From the NCBI GenBank assembly GCA_963839725.1, contig CAWIWT010000034.1, forward strand, positions 142,997-206,996: a stretch of DNA of 64,000 nucleotides. Direction: 5' to 3'. The position numbers were made by a program, and so were the translations under genes. This document shows, piece after piece, positions 26,600-36,609 of the stretch (position 1 is the first letter of the stretch; each line of letters starts with the position of its first letter). The notes below the pieces were generated by a model. That model saw nothing but the letters and a program-made list of their open reading frames with translations. It was not told the DNA's origin and ran no database searches. The stretch is from Kumtagia sp963839725. Its GTDB lineage: Bacteria > Pseudomonadota > Alphaproteobacteria > Rhizobiales > Rhizobiaceae.

Positions 26600-27628
26600 T
26601 TACTCCCACGACCTCAGCAGCAAGGCGTGCGCATGCATGTCCCCGGCGAGGCCAAGTGTCACCACCCAGGGCAATCCGGCGGTGCCCTGCATGGCGCAAA
26701 GGTTCACCGGAATGTTGGCGACCGTCATGTTGCCGAACTGCTTGAGGGTCTGGAACATGGCGCCAGGCTTCAATATCGCCTCCCAGGCGTCCAGGAGTGT
26801 CTGCGAAGCCTGATGGCCGGTAAAGGTGACATCCGAAGAGGCAATGGACTGGCGCTGCAGCAGGCGCTGCACCGCGATTGGCGCCATCCCACCTCCAAAT
26901 GTCCCAAAGTGCAAAAAACCGCTGTCTTTGATATGGTAATAGGGACCCGTCCAGTCCGACAGCAATGGATCCGGGTCGGATGGGCTGCCGACTCCCGGCC
27001 CGCCCTGCGAGCGGCAATCGCCGATCAGGTACATGTCGCCGAAATTCTGCTCCTGCGCGATGACTTCGGTATCCACAACGGTCCAGCGCGGCTGACGGTC
27101 GGGCCGACCCATGCCAACCACCGCCGCCGCGGCGCCGTCCGCAGCGCTGACGGCTTGCGGCGTTCGGTAGTTCATCACGCGCGTCCATCCCCCGCCGACG
27201 GCGACGAGGATGTTGCGGGCTCGCCCGGCCCTCACCAGTGCATCTGCGAGCGCGACGCCGACGTTGAAGTTGTTGAAATCATTGCCTAGCGGTATGGTCA
27301 GTGTGGTTTCCGGCAGCTGCAGCCGATGTGTCAGCGCGAACAGGTCCGAGGGCAAGATGTATGTGCTTGGCGAGACGCATCCGATCACCATGTCGATCTG
27401 GCGAACCTCCAGTCCGGCGTCGTCGATCGCCATTCGCGCCGCGGGCAACAGGATGTCGAGCACGGTTTCGCCTTTGGCCAGGACGTGGCGCTTGCAGTAG
27501 CCGGTGAACAGATCCTTGCCCGCCGGTGGGTTCGCGTGGAGCCAGTCAAAGATCGGATCGTCGTTGCGCCGAATTGCGTCTGGCAGTCGGCTGGCGATAC
27601 CTATGATACCGATTGTTCGCTCAACCAT
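26600..27628 (-). CDS. Beta-ketoacyl-ACP synthase III-like thiolase-fold protein lacking the usual Cys
   Basis: A 342-residue protein with the KAS III fold. The N-terminal half aligns as AAGLEVRQIDMVIGCVSPST in place of the family's IDLIIVATxTPD, and LADALVRAGRARNILVAVGG matches its helix. In KAS III the nucleophile lies in a NAACxGF block ten residues before ADAL; here that block is LGNDFNNFNVGVALADAL and holds no Cys. The other catalytic residues are kept: His in TFTGHQASQTLLD (about 272) and Asn in FGNMTVANIPVNL (about 300). It may therefore hydrolyse or bind acyl groups rather than condense. The ATG at 27628 lies one base after the upstream stop, implying coupling to the oxidase. Confidence 0.8.
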   Translation of the reverse strand: MVERTIGIIGIASRLPDAIRRNDDPIFDWLHANPPAGKDLFTGYCKRHVLAKGETVLDILLPAARMAIDDAGLEVRQIDMVIGCVSPSTYILPSDLFALTHRLQLPETTLTIPLGNDFNNFNVGVALADALVRAGRARNILVAVGGGWTRVMNYRTPQAVSAADGAAAAVVGMGRPDRQPRWTVVDTEVIAQEQNFGDMYLIGDCRSQGGPGVGSPSDPDPLLSDWTGPYYHIKDSGFLHFGTFGGGMAPIAVQRLLQRQSIASSDVTFTGHQASQTLLDAWEAILKPGAMFQTLKQFGNMTVANIPVNLCAMQGTAGLPWVVTLGLAGDMHAHALLLRSWE

Positions 27629-27629
27629 C

Positions 27630-29334
27630 TTACCACTCCGCTCCGGCGACCCCGAGCCGGTCCAGCACGAGCTCCGCGGTCTGGAGCGCGCCCTCCGCCC
27701 AGGTCTGGTTGGTCGAATAAGCCTCACCGCAGATGTAGCATGGGAAATCGGCTACCGGCTGGATCATCCTCGTCAGCATTTCCGATGATTTGTAATTTGG
27801 GTTCCAGAGGTGCACGCCGCCACCGAAGGGATCCTGCGACCAATCCATGTAGGCGGCGTCGATCGGCTCCGGCGCGCTGTCGATACCGTGCATCTGCATC
27901 AGTTGACGGTGCATCTCCTGGACCATCGCCTTGGTTGCGGTGTGCGCCTTCCAGTTTTCACGCAGGCGGGCCGCAAACGGATCGGCTGGCGGTGAAGGCC
28001 GAGACGGCGACTTAACTCGCGAGAACAGCGGAAGTCGGTGCGTCACCTGTGAGCCGATCAGCGATCCCGCCTTGTGGACTTGTGGCCTTGTGTCAAGCGC
28101 GCCCCAGAAGCCGACATTGAGCAGGTCGTCATAGGCCATGAGCAAACCAGGCTCTTCGGGCGCCTGGCACGCCGTTCCCTTCGGAACCGACAGGCCAATA
28201 GTAACACTGGCGCAAAGGCAGGTCGGTGAGCGATCGGCCGCGCTCGACTCCTGCCGCCTGCCACCAGCTTTCTGATAGAGCAGGAAGAGCTTGAACAGCG
28301 GGATGCCCCGAACCGACGCAAGGTCGTGGCGGAAATCGGTATTCTCGGCGCCGAGGACCTCACCCTCCGGCCGCAGCAGTTCGATCGCCCGACGTGGCAT
28401 CGCAAGGACGATCGCCCGCGCCGTCACCGCGCTGTTGTCGCGGAATGCCAGCTTTACACCGCGGGACCCGTCCGCAAGCTGCGTTCCGGCGAAGCCGTCG
28501 AGCGAGCAGTTTAGTCTCGTTTTTCCACCGGCTGCGGTAAAGCGCCGGTGCAACTGAAACGGGACTGCCTCATACCCCTCTTTGACCATCTTGTATTGAA
28601 TACCCGGCGTGAAATCGAAGTATTCCATTGTCAGGTCGAGGGCATTGCTGTTGTCAGCAAGACAGTCGTATCCGACGGTGGCCCGCGCCGCATTGTATCC
28701 GTCCGGGCTAATTTCCTTGTAGAGCAGGTTCCAGAAACCGTGCCGCCAGAGCGGAAGTCCGTCGATCACCACGGACTCAAGATACTGCCGCAACTTGCCG
28801 TCGTTCAGCCGTGCCGGAATTTCGGGCATGAGCCTGATCAGAGCGCGTTCGATCAGCGCTGCCGGGTTTGATCCGTTGCGCGCCGCCAGCCAGGCAGCCT
28901 CTGTCGGGTCGAACCAGTAGGGAAGCCCAAGCGGATCGCCGAGTGTGTTGCTGCGCAACAAGCGGCCGCGCAGAAACGCAATATTGGTGTCGACATTGAC
29001 CGTCTGGTCGTGGACCGGAAGTTGGAGGACCTTCTCGACTAGACCTTGCACCAGTCGCTGCGGGCCTTTCACGGTGTCCTTGCCGGAAACCACGTAGCGC
29101 ATGCCGCCGATCTCGGCCGTGGTGTCTGGCAGGAGAGGAGAACGCGCCGAGAGCAGACGACCGCCGATGCGGTCGCTTCCCTCGAACAGCGCGACCGTCA
29201 GGCCGCCGCGCGCCTTGGCCCATGAGCCCGCGAGCCCATTTTGTGATCCGGAGTGTAAGCAGCCGCCAGGCCGTGTACACCCCGCCGATCCCACCACCCA
29301 CCACAGCAACATCGACTTCGCGGGTATTTTCCAT
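27630..29334 (-). pseudogene. Flavin-containing amine/amino-acid oxidase, one frameshift near the N-terminus
   Basis: The enzyme family oxidises amines or L-amino acids using FAD. The start ATG 29334 is preceded by GGGAGGGG and gives VDVAVVGGGIGGVYTAWRLL, the dinucleotide-binding motif. After a frame change near 29240-29265 the protein continues RGGLTVALFEGSDRIGGRLL, EIGGMRYVVSG, and ends with the family C-terminal FAD block CYICGEAYSTNQTWAEGALQ. The span is 1705 bases, one more than a multiple of three. Removing one A from ACAAAATGG restores a continuous protein of about 567 residues. It is the middle gene of a three-gene operon. Confidence 0.82.
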
Positions 29335-29357
29335 GTGTCCACCCCTCCCGAGCCGGA

Positions 29358-31137
29358 TCATTCGACGGATTTGTGCATGAAAAGCGGTGTCCAGTATGGT
29401 GGCGCCGCCTTCCGGTCGACCCTCGCAACGATCACCTGTGGTCTCCCGGCCGCGGCGCCCCGAAGTGTTGCCTCCCAGATCGACGGGAAATCAGCGGGGT
29501 CGGCCAGGTCGTAAGCGTCGGCGCCTAGGCCTTCCGCGGCCTTGCGCAGGTCGGGTGCCCCCAGCCTATAGGCATACAGGTCGGAATCATCAGGCGGGAA
29601 GAAGGTGTTCATCCCCTGCGAGACCATGCCCAAATCGTCATCGGCCAGTACGATCCAGATTGCGCCGGCCTTTTGCGCCGCCGCGGTCGTTATCTCGCCC
29701 AGGTGCATCAAAAGTGCCCCGTCCCCGACCAGCGCCACACACAGGCGGTCCGGTCGTCCGAGGCGTGCTCCGACGACTGCGCAGACGCCAAATCCCATCG
29801 GCCCCATGGCCAGCGCACTCTGCACCTCTTGCCCGGGGCGCACGACTAGGTAGTGCAAGGCCCAACCGACGCAGTTGCCGCTATCGATGAACACGAGCGC
29901 GTCGTCGGGAAGATTTTCGTTCAGCAGGCGGCAGAGCGCAGCTGGCTGCAACGGTGCCGCCGCGTTTTCGATAGTCGGCGGTGGAAGCCACCGGCGCGTT
30001 TTTTTCCTTGATGGCGGCGATTGCCGCCCCGCGCGCTTCCACTTTGGCGACATCGCGCTTCCATGCCGGCGCCTGCTCCCACATTGACCTGAGGAAAGCG
30101 CCGCATTCTGCCACGATGCCGTCGGTGATCGGCATGCCGCGACCAATGACGGACTGGTCCATATCTACCTGCAGGAACGGACCCTGCGGCACGAGGATCG
30201 GATTCCATTTGTAGGTTGCAAGTTCGCCAAGCGAAGAGCCGATCACCAGCAGTGCATCATGCACTGACGCGTTGGTCGTGGGGTCGACGATCCAGTATTG
30301 TGGCCATTGGCAGCCGGCAAAGCCATAGGCGCGCAGCGACAACGGGTGCGTTTCCGGGAAAACGCCCTTGCCGTCCGACGTCGTCATAACCGGAATTTGC
30401 CACCATTCCACCAGGCAATGCAGCGCACGCGCTGTCTCGGGATCACGCAGCGCTTCGCGGCAGCCACTGCCGAGCATGATCAGTGGACGCGACGCGGCGG
30501 AAAGCACCGAGAGAGCGCGGCCGACGTCGGACGCCGAAGCGCCGCCTGGCACGCTGCGATAAGCCTTGGGCGAGGCCGGCGGTCGCTTCGATACATAGTC
30601 CTCTGTCGAGACGAGCGTTGACGCGACGTTGTCGGGCACGGATAGGTGAACAGCGCGGCGGGGGATCGACAGCATGTCGCGCAAAGCCTGTTCGAGCATG
30701 ATCGGTCCGCTAGAGGCGTCCTCGATGTCGGCACTGTAGCGTGTAGCAGCGGCGTAGATGTCGCGGACATTCAGCCCGCAGTCGACACCTTCCTGCAAAT
30801 AGCCCCGTCCCAGATATTGCTCCGATACCTCTCCCGTGAGCACCAGCACCGCCGAACCGCCAAAAAAGGCATTTGCAGCGCCGGTCAGCGCGTTCGTCGC
30901 ACCGGGACCGCTAGTCACCAGAACGACGCCCGGTTTGCCGGTCGCGCGGTAGTATCCGTCTGCCATATACGCCGCGCCGGTTTCGTGGCGGCACACTACA
31001 TAGGTGAATTCTTGGCGGTCGTGGAGGCGCTGCAGAAAGTGCATGACGCCTGCGCCGGGAACCCCGAAAATCGTCGTCGCGCCTTCAAGCTTGAGATAGT
31101 CCAGAATCTGGTCCGCGACCATGGCTTGAGTTGGCAT
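29358..31137 (-). pseudogene. Thiamine-diphosphate enzyme (acetolactate synthase-like), one frameshift
   Basis: Carboligase or decarboxylase family acting on 2-oxo acids. The N-terminal domain starts ADQILDYLKLEGATTIFGVP and keeps the catalytic Glu in VCRHETGAAYMADGY. The central domain includes LSAASRPLIMLGSGCREAL. The C-terminal ThDP-binding domain (29358 to about 29970) has GDGALLMHLGEITTAAAQ and ends the motif with ADDDLGMV instead of NN. The frame breaks near 29985-30005, where a run of seven A (minus strand) lies; dropping one A joins the halves. The full product would be about 592 residues. First gene of the minus-strand cluster, 23 bases before the oxidase. Confidence 0.85.
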
Positions 31138-31416
31138 GCGATCCTCCTCACCTTGCGACGCGACTGATTTTTATGTTTAGGCGATCGATGCGATCAACGT
31201 CAGCGCCGAGATTGCGACGCCTGGACCGGTATCCAAAGTTAAACGTAGGGAGTTTCAAGTTTGCATGTCAATCGGCAATACTTGGAAGGCAGCCGGTCGT
31301 GGCTCATGCTGGAAGAGCCCAGCCATCTACAGCGCGGTATTTGGGATCGCTCTCCGCCGGCACTACGTTTCGGTACACCTACGAATCGTAGTGGGGCAAG
31401 GGGATGTGCGGTATCC

Positions 31417-32662
31417 CTACTTTACCAGCGTGATCTGTTTGCCGGCGAACATTTGGCGGTTACCCAACACACCTGTGCAATCGTTTGCGATGGCTGAAGC
31501 GCCGGTCATTTCGATCGTATCGCCGACAACGCGAACACAGTCGCCATCCCCCGTCATAACCGAGTTACCGGCATAGAAGACATGCGCGTCGGGCGCGTAC
31601 ACGTAGCCGGTCAATTTTGTCCCTGTGCCGCCATTAAGCGTTAGTTCGTCGGTATTCCCCTTGGCCTGGTAAATCGTGATGCCCTGATAGTCACCTGAAG
31701 TGGGTGGGGAGAGGTCAATGACCTCGTTGGCAGCTGAGGTAAACTGCGCGCCATCCATCAGGAAGATCGTTACGCCATGGCCAGTCAGACTTCCGTTGCC
31801 ACCTAATTTGATATCACCGCCCTTGAAAACGTAGGTGCCTGGCTCAAGGGTGACATTGCCGGACAGATTCTTGTTGCAGTACGTCCCGGGGCTCAGTGTC
31901 TTGGTCTTGCCACCCGAAACGTTATTGCACGTGTTGTAGGCCGGAGTGCCGTAGCCCGGAGGTTGCCGGAGGCACCACATTAGCCAATGGATCCCTTGTG
32001 GGGTACTGGTTTTCACGCGGCATCCCGCATTCCAGGCTCGTGCTTGATACGCCGGTAACGTGTCCGACTGCGGAAACACATTCCGCTTTGAGCTGCGCCG
32101 ACCCGCCCCGATATATGGAATCCGAAGCGTCGGAGTTCGAGGCGATGACACATTTTTTGAGGTCGACGTTAGTCGAACCCTGGATTTTGACGGCGTCATT
32201 GGCATGTTTGTTCAGGGCGAGGATGCATGCCGGCATGCCTGGTGTGACCTTCACGAACGCCCTTCGATTGGCGCCCCAAAAGATGTCCCCGCCAAATACA
32301 GGGTCGTGACCCACCCTGGATGCAACCGATATGATATCGTACTCACCTGTCGGCGATGTGGTGGCGCTGAATTCGGGCTGGGCGTCGGAGTCGTAAAGCA
32401 ACGTCTCGTTCTGACTGTACTCGTTATTGGCTAGAAAGTACTTCTGCCCTAAGCTGTAAAGCTCGCCTTCTGACATGCCCGAATAATACTCGGTGCCGAT
32501 TGCCAGCGCAGTCGCATCCAACGATTCCTGCAGCTTCGAAGCCTTCGTCGAGATGCTGGAAAGGTCGACCGCGCTAGACACGACCAGAACCAGTGGCACG
32601 AGGGTCAATGCGAATGTTGGTGCAATATTTGCACGTTCTGAATTCTGAAACCGACGCAGCAT
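31417..32662 (-). pseudogene. TadE/TadG-like pilus-assembly-type protein, one frameshift
   Basis: The first frame (32662 to about 31960) has the TadE/G N-terminus: a short basic leader, RANIAPTFALTLVPLVLVV as single membrane segment, and AVDLSSISTKASKLQESLDA with ALAIGTEYYSG after it. The second frame (to 31417) has PAYNTCNNVSGGK and a Gly/Asn-rich repeat-like region (GNVTLEPGTYVFKGGDIKL, SLTGHGVTIFLMDGAQF) typical of the surface part of TadG-like proteins. Span is 1246 bases; removing one G from TCCGGGCTAC (minus strand) restores TSGYGTPAYNT. No other tad genes are present, so this is an orphan. Confidence 0.8.
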
Positions 32663-33128
32663 TTTTTTTCCCTCATTCGGACCGCTGCATAGTCACCTAA
32701 ATGATATCCCAACGGGTTTATTCCATTCATAAAATTTGACCGATTTCGAAAATATGCAGCTTCGCGCAAACATCTGTCCGTATAGGCGGCGCTTCTCGCA
32801 AAACTGAACTCTGCAATAAGACTGCGGTCCCAGCCACACTTGCTTAAGGGAAGCCGCCTTCCTATGCCCTGACTGGTTGCGATGGTCCCTAATGGCATGG
32901 GCCTTTGGTCTGATGAATGATCGCAATGGTCCGCAAAAGTCGTCACTGGGGAACGACCGCTTGATCGGTGAGTTAGCTGGCGATTAGCTTGGGAGACCTC
33001 ATGACGGAGGCTTCACGGAGCCTCTGGAAAGGCTTTTTATGCATAGGTAAAAGCCGATCGTACAAATTTACGAGGCATTCGGACATCGAACGCTAGGTTT
33101 TATGTGACAAGGAAGGGTAGGCACTGCC
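32663..33128. other. Divergent intergenic region
   Basis: This 466-base gap separates the TadG-like gene (minus) from the Gly-rich secreted protein gene (plus), so it should hold both promoters. It is visibly AT-richer than its flanks. I find no small gene I can support and no clear paired operator. Confidence 0.4.
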
Positions 33129-34151
33129 ATGAAACGCATGAACAAAGTCATCCTGGGAACCTTTGCGGCGGTGTCTGTGGCATTGCTGCCCTTCGAGGTT
33201 GGCCCAACCCTTACGATTGATGTTGCCGCTGCGCACGCCAAGGGTGGCAACGGCGGAGGAAATGGCGGCAAGGGTGGGGGCTCCGGCGGGAGCAAAGGTT
33301 CATCCGCATCGTCGCATGGAAAATCTGCATCCACCAAAGGCAAGGGTAATGCTTTCGGCAATCAAGTCGCTCAAGGGACGGTTGGCAAGAGCTCGATTTT
33401 CAAGACCGAGAAATCCAATCCCCGAACAAAGAGTGCAAAAGCCATAGCGTCTGCCAACGGACAGAAATCAAAGCACGTAAAGGTAGCGCTCCCAGATAGC
33501 GTCCCGATGCCAGATACCAAGCCTCAGAACTTCCACGCGAAGCTCGCGGCTCTCAACTCACTTAATCGCAACTACCACGCGTACCTGAATAGCAAGTCCC
33601 CGCGCTTTGCTGCGATTGCTGCGTTCGTAAAGGCGTCCGCGGAGTATGAACTTGCCTTGGATGCCGTAGCAAGAGTGAACGGCGATCTTGTTGCGGCTCA
33701 GGAGGAATTTACTGCGGCTGTCGATGCTGCGGGAATCAAGCCGTACGATGACAACATCAGCGTTTATCAAAATGCCAGCGTCGAAAGCTTGACTGCAAGA
33801 CTGGAAGCGCTGCGTACCGCGCAACAGAGTGTCCAATCGACCGAACTCGACGCGGAAATTGCAGCCTTGGAAGGGCTGCTGAGTGGGACTGAGGCGAAGG
33901 CGGTGGTGGACAATCAAGCCGAGCTTGAAAGAACAGAACTCGATGCAGAAACTCTCGCTGTCGGAACAGACGATGAAGCGCTTCGCGAGGCCCTCCTCGA
34001 TATGGCGAACGAAAACCGTGTCGCGCAGTACGGCGACGACTATGTCGATACCGATATGATGGATTGGGCCAAGGAAGTGCTCGGCGTAGACGAGGCGTTT
34101 GGCAAGATCGATCAGGTCAAGGAAGTGCTGTCGACAACCGACAGCAACTAG
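33129..34151 (+). CDS. Secreted Gly-rich protein with LNSLNRN motif (paralogue of 57129-58008)
   Basis: A 340-residue protein of unknown function. It starts with a signal-peptide-like segment (MKRMNKVILGTFAAVSVALL) ending near AHA, then a Gly/Ser/Lys low-complexity region (about 38-75), a basic linker, and a helical C-terminal half. The block LAALNSLNRNYHAYLNSKSP (about 139) and the terminal block WAKEVLGVDEAFGKIDQV recur in the frameshifted paralogue at 57129-58008 (LNSLNRNINAYINSKSPNF; WAEGVLGVGENVGKIDEM). The conserved blocks at both ends with a variable acidic coiled coil between suggest a structural, possibly envelope-associated, role (inference). Confidence 0.75.
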   Translation: MKRMNKVILGTFAAVSVALLPFEVGPTLTIDVAAAHAKGGNGGGNGGKGGGSGGSKGSSASSHGKSASTKGKGNAFGNQVAQGTVGKSSIFKTEKSNPRTKSAKAIASANGQKSKHVKVALPDSVPMPDTKPQNFHAKLAALNSLNRNYHAYLNSKSPRFAAIAAFVKASAEYELALDAVARVNGDLVAAQEEFTAAVDAAGIKPYDDNISVYQNASVESLTARLEALRTAQQSVQSTELDAEIAALEGLLSGTEAKAVVDNQAELERTELDAETLAVGTDDEALREALLDMANENRVAQYGDDYVDTDMMDWAKEVLGVDEAFGKIDQVKEVLSTTDSN

Positions 34152-34555
34152 CAGCGCGCTGCGGCAGGCACGTCGACCGATTTGAAGTTTTCGCAATTTC
34201 GGCAGCCACGTGTCGCCGTTGGCATGCGCTTCGCTGTCGGCAATTGGAAGCAAAAGCCTAGCACAACGTCGCCCCTATTCTGCGAGCGCGACACCGCGAC
34301 GGAAAGTCCCGATTGCAACTTTTCGAAATGTAAGCCTCAATACCAGCTTCTAGACGCGGAGAAGCACAAGATCTTGACGGAGTCAGCCAACTCGCAGTCG
34401 AGGGCCGCCATGACGCTGATCGATCCCTTTCTGAAACGTCGACTGCTCGATTTTGTGGAATCTGGCGCTATCGCGAAATTTCATGATATCGAGCATTTCA
34501 GCCCTCTGACCATTTTCTCCCGGACTGAACGCGTCTTTCAGGACCTCATCTGAAT
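34152..34555. other. Gap before wzt relic
   Basis: About 400 bases. One frame (34182-34553, 123 residues) is open, but I recognise no family and it lacks a ribosome-binding site. The region may be the leftover of the deletion that removed the first half of the neighbouring ABC ATPase gene's locus. Confidence 0.35.
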
Positions 34556-35509
34556 ATGTCCCAAACTGTAATCGAAGCGAGGAACCTTTCGAAAGTTTAC
34601 CGTTTGGGCGATCAAAGGACACATCTTTCAGCGCCCAGAATGGCTCGGCATCGACCCTAACCGACTGCTGCGGCCTCCTCCGCAACAGACGACGGGTACG
34701 GATGCCGCGCGCCGAAATTGCCGCGAAGCTTGACGAGATTGTCGACTTTTCCGGCGTTGAGACCTTTTTGGATACCCCAGTGAAGCGATACTCAAGTGGC
34801 ATGTATATGCGCCTTGCTTTCGCCGTCGCTGCCCATGTGGATCCCGATATTCTCGTTGTTGACGATGCGGCCTTTCAAAAGAAATGCATCGCCAAGGCCG
34901 AGAGCATAGCAGAAACCGGTCGCACAGTGCTGATGGTCAGCCATCAGATGTCCGTCCTACAGAGACTGTGTTCGCGGGCGCTTCTGATTGATGGTGGACG
35001 GATTCAGGCGGATGGGCCGACCGGCGAGGTTGTTCGTGGTTACCTGCAGAGCAGGAAGCGCGCGCCGCCACGAGGCGCGCTCGGCACGCGGAGGTCGCGG
35101 TCGACTGCGCTTAGCGGGAATTGAGGTTTTCAGCGAAACGGGGCAGGTGGCGTCCGGGCGGCAGGCGACCTTCAGGCTGCACGTCAATGGGCCTCGCGAG
35201 CCGGGGCGGTGCCTGATCACCCTCTTTGACGACTTTGGTGATCCCATCACATCATTCGATATAGCGGAGCATTCGGAACATGACCGCGATGGCGATGAGT
35301 ACACTGTAAATGTTGAGAGTCTTATGTTGCGACCCGGCAGATATCGGATCGACGTAGCGCTCGAAGCGGAGGACTGGGTGGTCGAGGATCATGTCGAAAC
35401 GGCCGCGATGTTCGATGTTGCGCCGGGAATCCTGGATGATCGGCTAGTGACGGCACAACCGGGGTTAGGCAGCGTCAGTCTTGCACACAGATGGACCGTC
35501 AGGCGCTGA
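34556..35509 (+). pseudogene. wzt: Wzt-type polysaccharide ABC ATPase with carbohydrate-binding C-terminus, internally deleted
   Basis: The start VIEARNLSKVYRLGDQ is that of Wzt ATPases, but the Walker A region is missing: the next recognisable block is REIAAKLDEIVDFSGVETF. The ABC signature KRYSSGMYMRLAFAVAAH is intact. At Walker B the sequence reads DPDILVVDDAAFQKKC, whereas the family has VVDEVLAVGDAAFQKKC, so about six residues including the catalytic Glu are lost between two Asp codons. The H-loop MVSHQMSVLQRLC follows, then after a frame change near 35080 a C-terminal domain (GRCLITLFDDFGDPI to DVAPGILDDRL) like the O-antigen-binding domain of Wzt. It cannot be functional. Confidence 0.8.
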
Positions 35510-36609
35510 GACGGGCTGCCGCTCTGAGACGGGCAAATCTGCGCGCTAGGCGCCGGCGATACTTGCCAAGTCGTAACAACAGCTTCAGCTTCACGCGGTC
35601 GATTCTGACTCTTCGTCGAGGCAGGCTCGATATAGGGTGCGCGAGCCAATCGGAGAGCGCGTTCAACCCCCGCATCGCGGAGGTTACCGTCAGCGACATG
35701 GGCCGCCAGCCAGTCGAGAAAAGCTGCGCGGGCCGGATGACGGGCCATCCGGTCGTATAAACCCTGCTGGTTGGCAGCAGCCGAAACCGACCCGGGGTGC
35801 TGGCGGTAGCGCGAAAGGCATTCCGGTGTCACGAACACAGGGTACCGGAGGAACAACTTGGCCCACAGCGACTGATCCTCATAAAGATGAAAGCGTTCCT
35901 CAAAGCCGCCCACAACGTCGATGGCGCTCCTGCGTACGAGAACGGAGCACGTGCAGGGCACGTGCCCATCTTGCATCAACAGGATTCGTCGCAACAGTTC
36001 CGGTGGCGCGTGCAATCGCCCCGCAAGGCCGTCAGTCGGCTCGACCCAGTCAACGTCCGATCCATCAGGAAACCACCATCGCGTTGACCCAAAGATCATC
36101 GCAGCTGCTGGGTTCACCTGCGCCAAAGTTACCACTATGTCCAGCATATGCGGCTCGAACACATCGTCTGCATCGAGAAATGCGAAGAACGCACCGGAGC
36201 CGGCCCGCATTCCGGCATTTCGGGCTGCCGCGGCACCATGCGAGCCAGTTGATGTCCTCTCTACCAACTTGATGCGGGGATCTCGTCTGGTGAACTCCTT
36301 CGCTATTTCCAGGCTGTCATCGGTTGATCCATCATCGATCAGCACATGCTCCCATTCCTCGAAGGTCTGGCCCAGCACACTCGCGATGGCTTCCCCGAGA
36401 TACGCCGAGGCGTTGCGGAATGGGGTAATGACCGTAACGCGCGGTACTGTCTTCATCGGCGCAAACTGCCGCTTCAGGCCGCGTTTCATCGCGGAATACC
36501 GTGTACGTGCCAGTGTCCGCCAGATCTTTGACCGGATGTGCAGTGAGGCTCCGCGTTCAGCCATGGTGCCGTTCAGCCATCCGAGGAAACGCGAGTTTGG
36601 CGGCGTCAT
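35389..36609 (-). CDS. Glycosyltransferase family 2 (second of a tandem pair)
   Basis: GT-A-fold glycosyltransferase, probably cytoplasmic and using a nucleotide sugar. The domain starts PRVTVITPFRNASAYLGEAI, with LIDDGSTDDSLEIAK, the DxD-type FAFLDADDVFEPHML and the acceptor/metal region FHLYEDQSLWAKLF. The core begins at Met 36456; residues before it look like the tail of the preceding GT2. The open frame runs to 35389 over the antisense of wzt, but an alternative frame from about 35640 ends at 35499 with a natural-looking basic tail (LGKYRRRLARRFARL), so a single-base indel near the 3' end is likely. It belongs to the minus-strand polysaccharide operon. Confidence 0.8.
   Translation of the reverse strand: MTPPNSRFLGWLNGTMAERGASLHIRSKIWRTLARTRYSAMKRGLKRQFAPMKTVPRVTVITPFRNASAYLGEAIASVLGQTFEEWEHVLIDDGSTDDSLEIAKEFTRRDPRIKLVERTSTGSHGAAAARNAGMRAGSGAFFAFLDADDVFEPHMLDIVVTLAQVNPAAAMIFGSTRWWFPDGSDVDWVEPTDGLAGRLHAPPELLRRILLMQDGHVPCTCSVLVRRSAIDVVGGFEERFHLYEDQSLWAKLFLRYPVFVTPECLSRYRQHPGSVSAAANQQGLYDRMARHPARAAFLDWLAAHVADGNLRDAGVERALRLARAPYIEPASTKSQNRPREAEAVVTTWQVSPAPSAQICPSQSGSPSQRLTVHLCARLTLPNPGCAVTSRSSRIPGATSNIAAVST

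Noticed and set aside
31200..31400. Possible small gene (31261-31576 frames) upstream of the TadG-like relic.
   Set aside because: The frames are antisense to the TadG C-terminus or lack any recognisable product.
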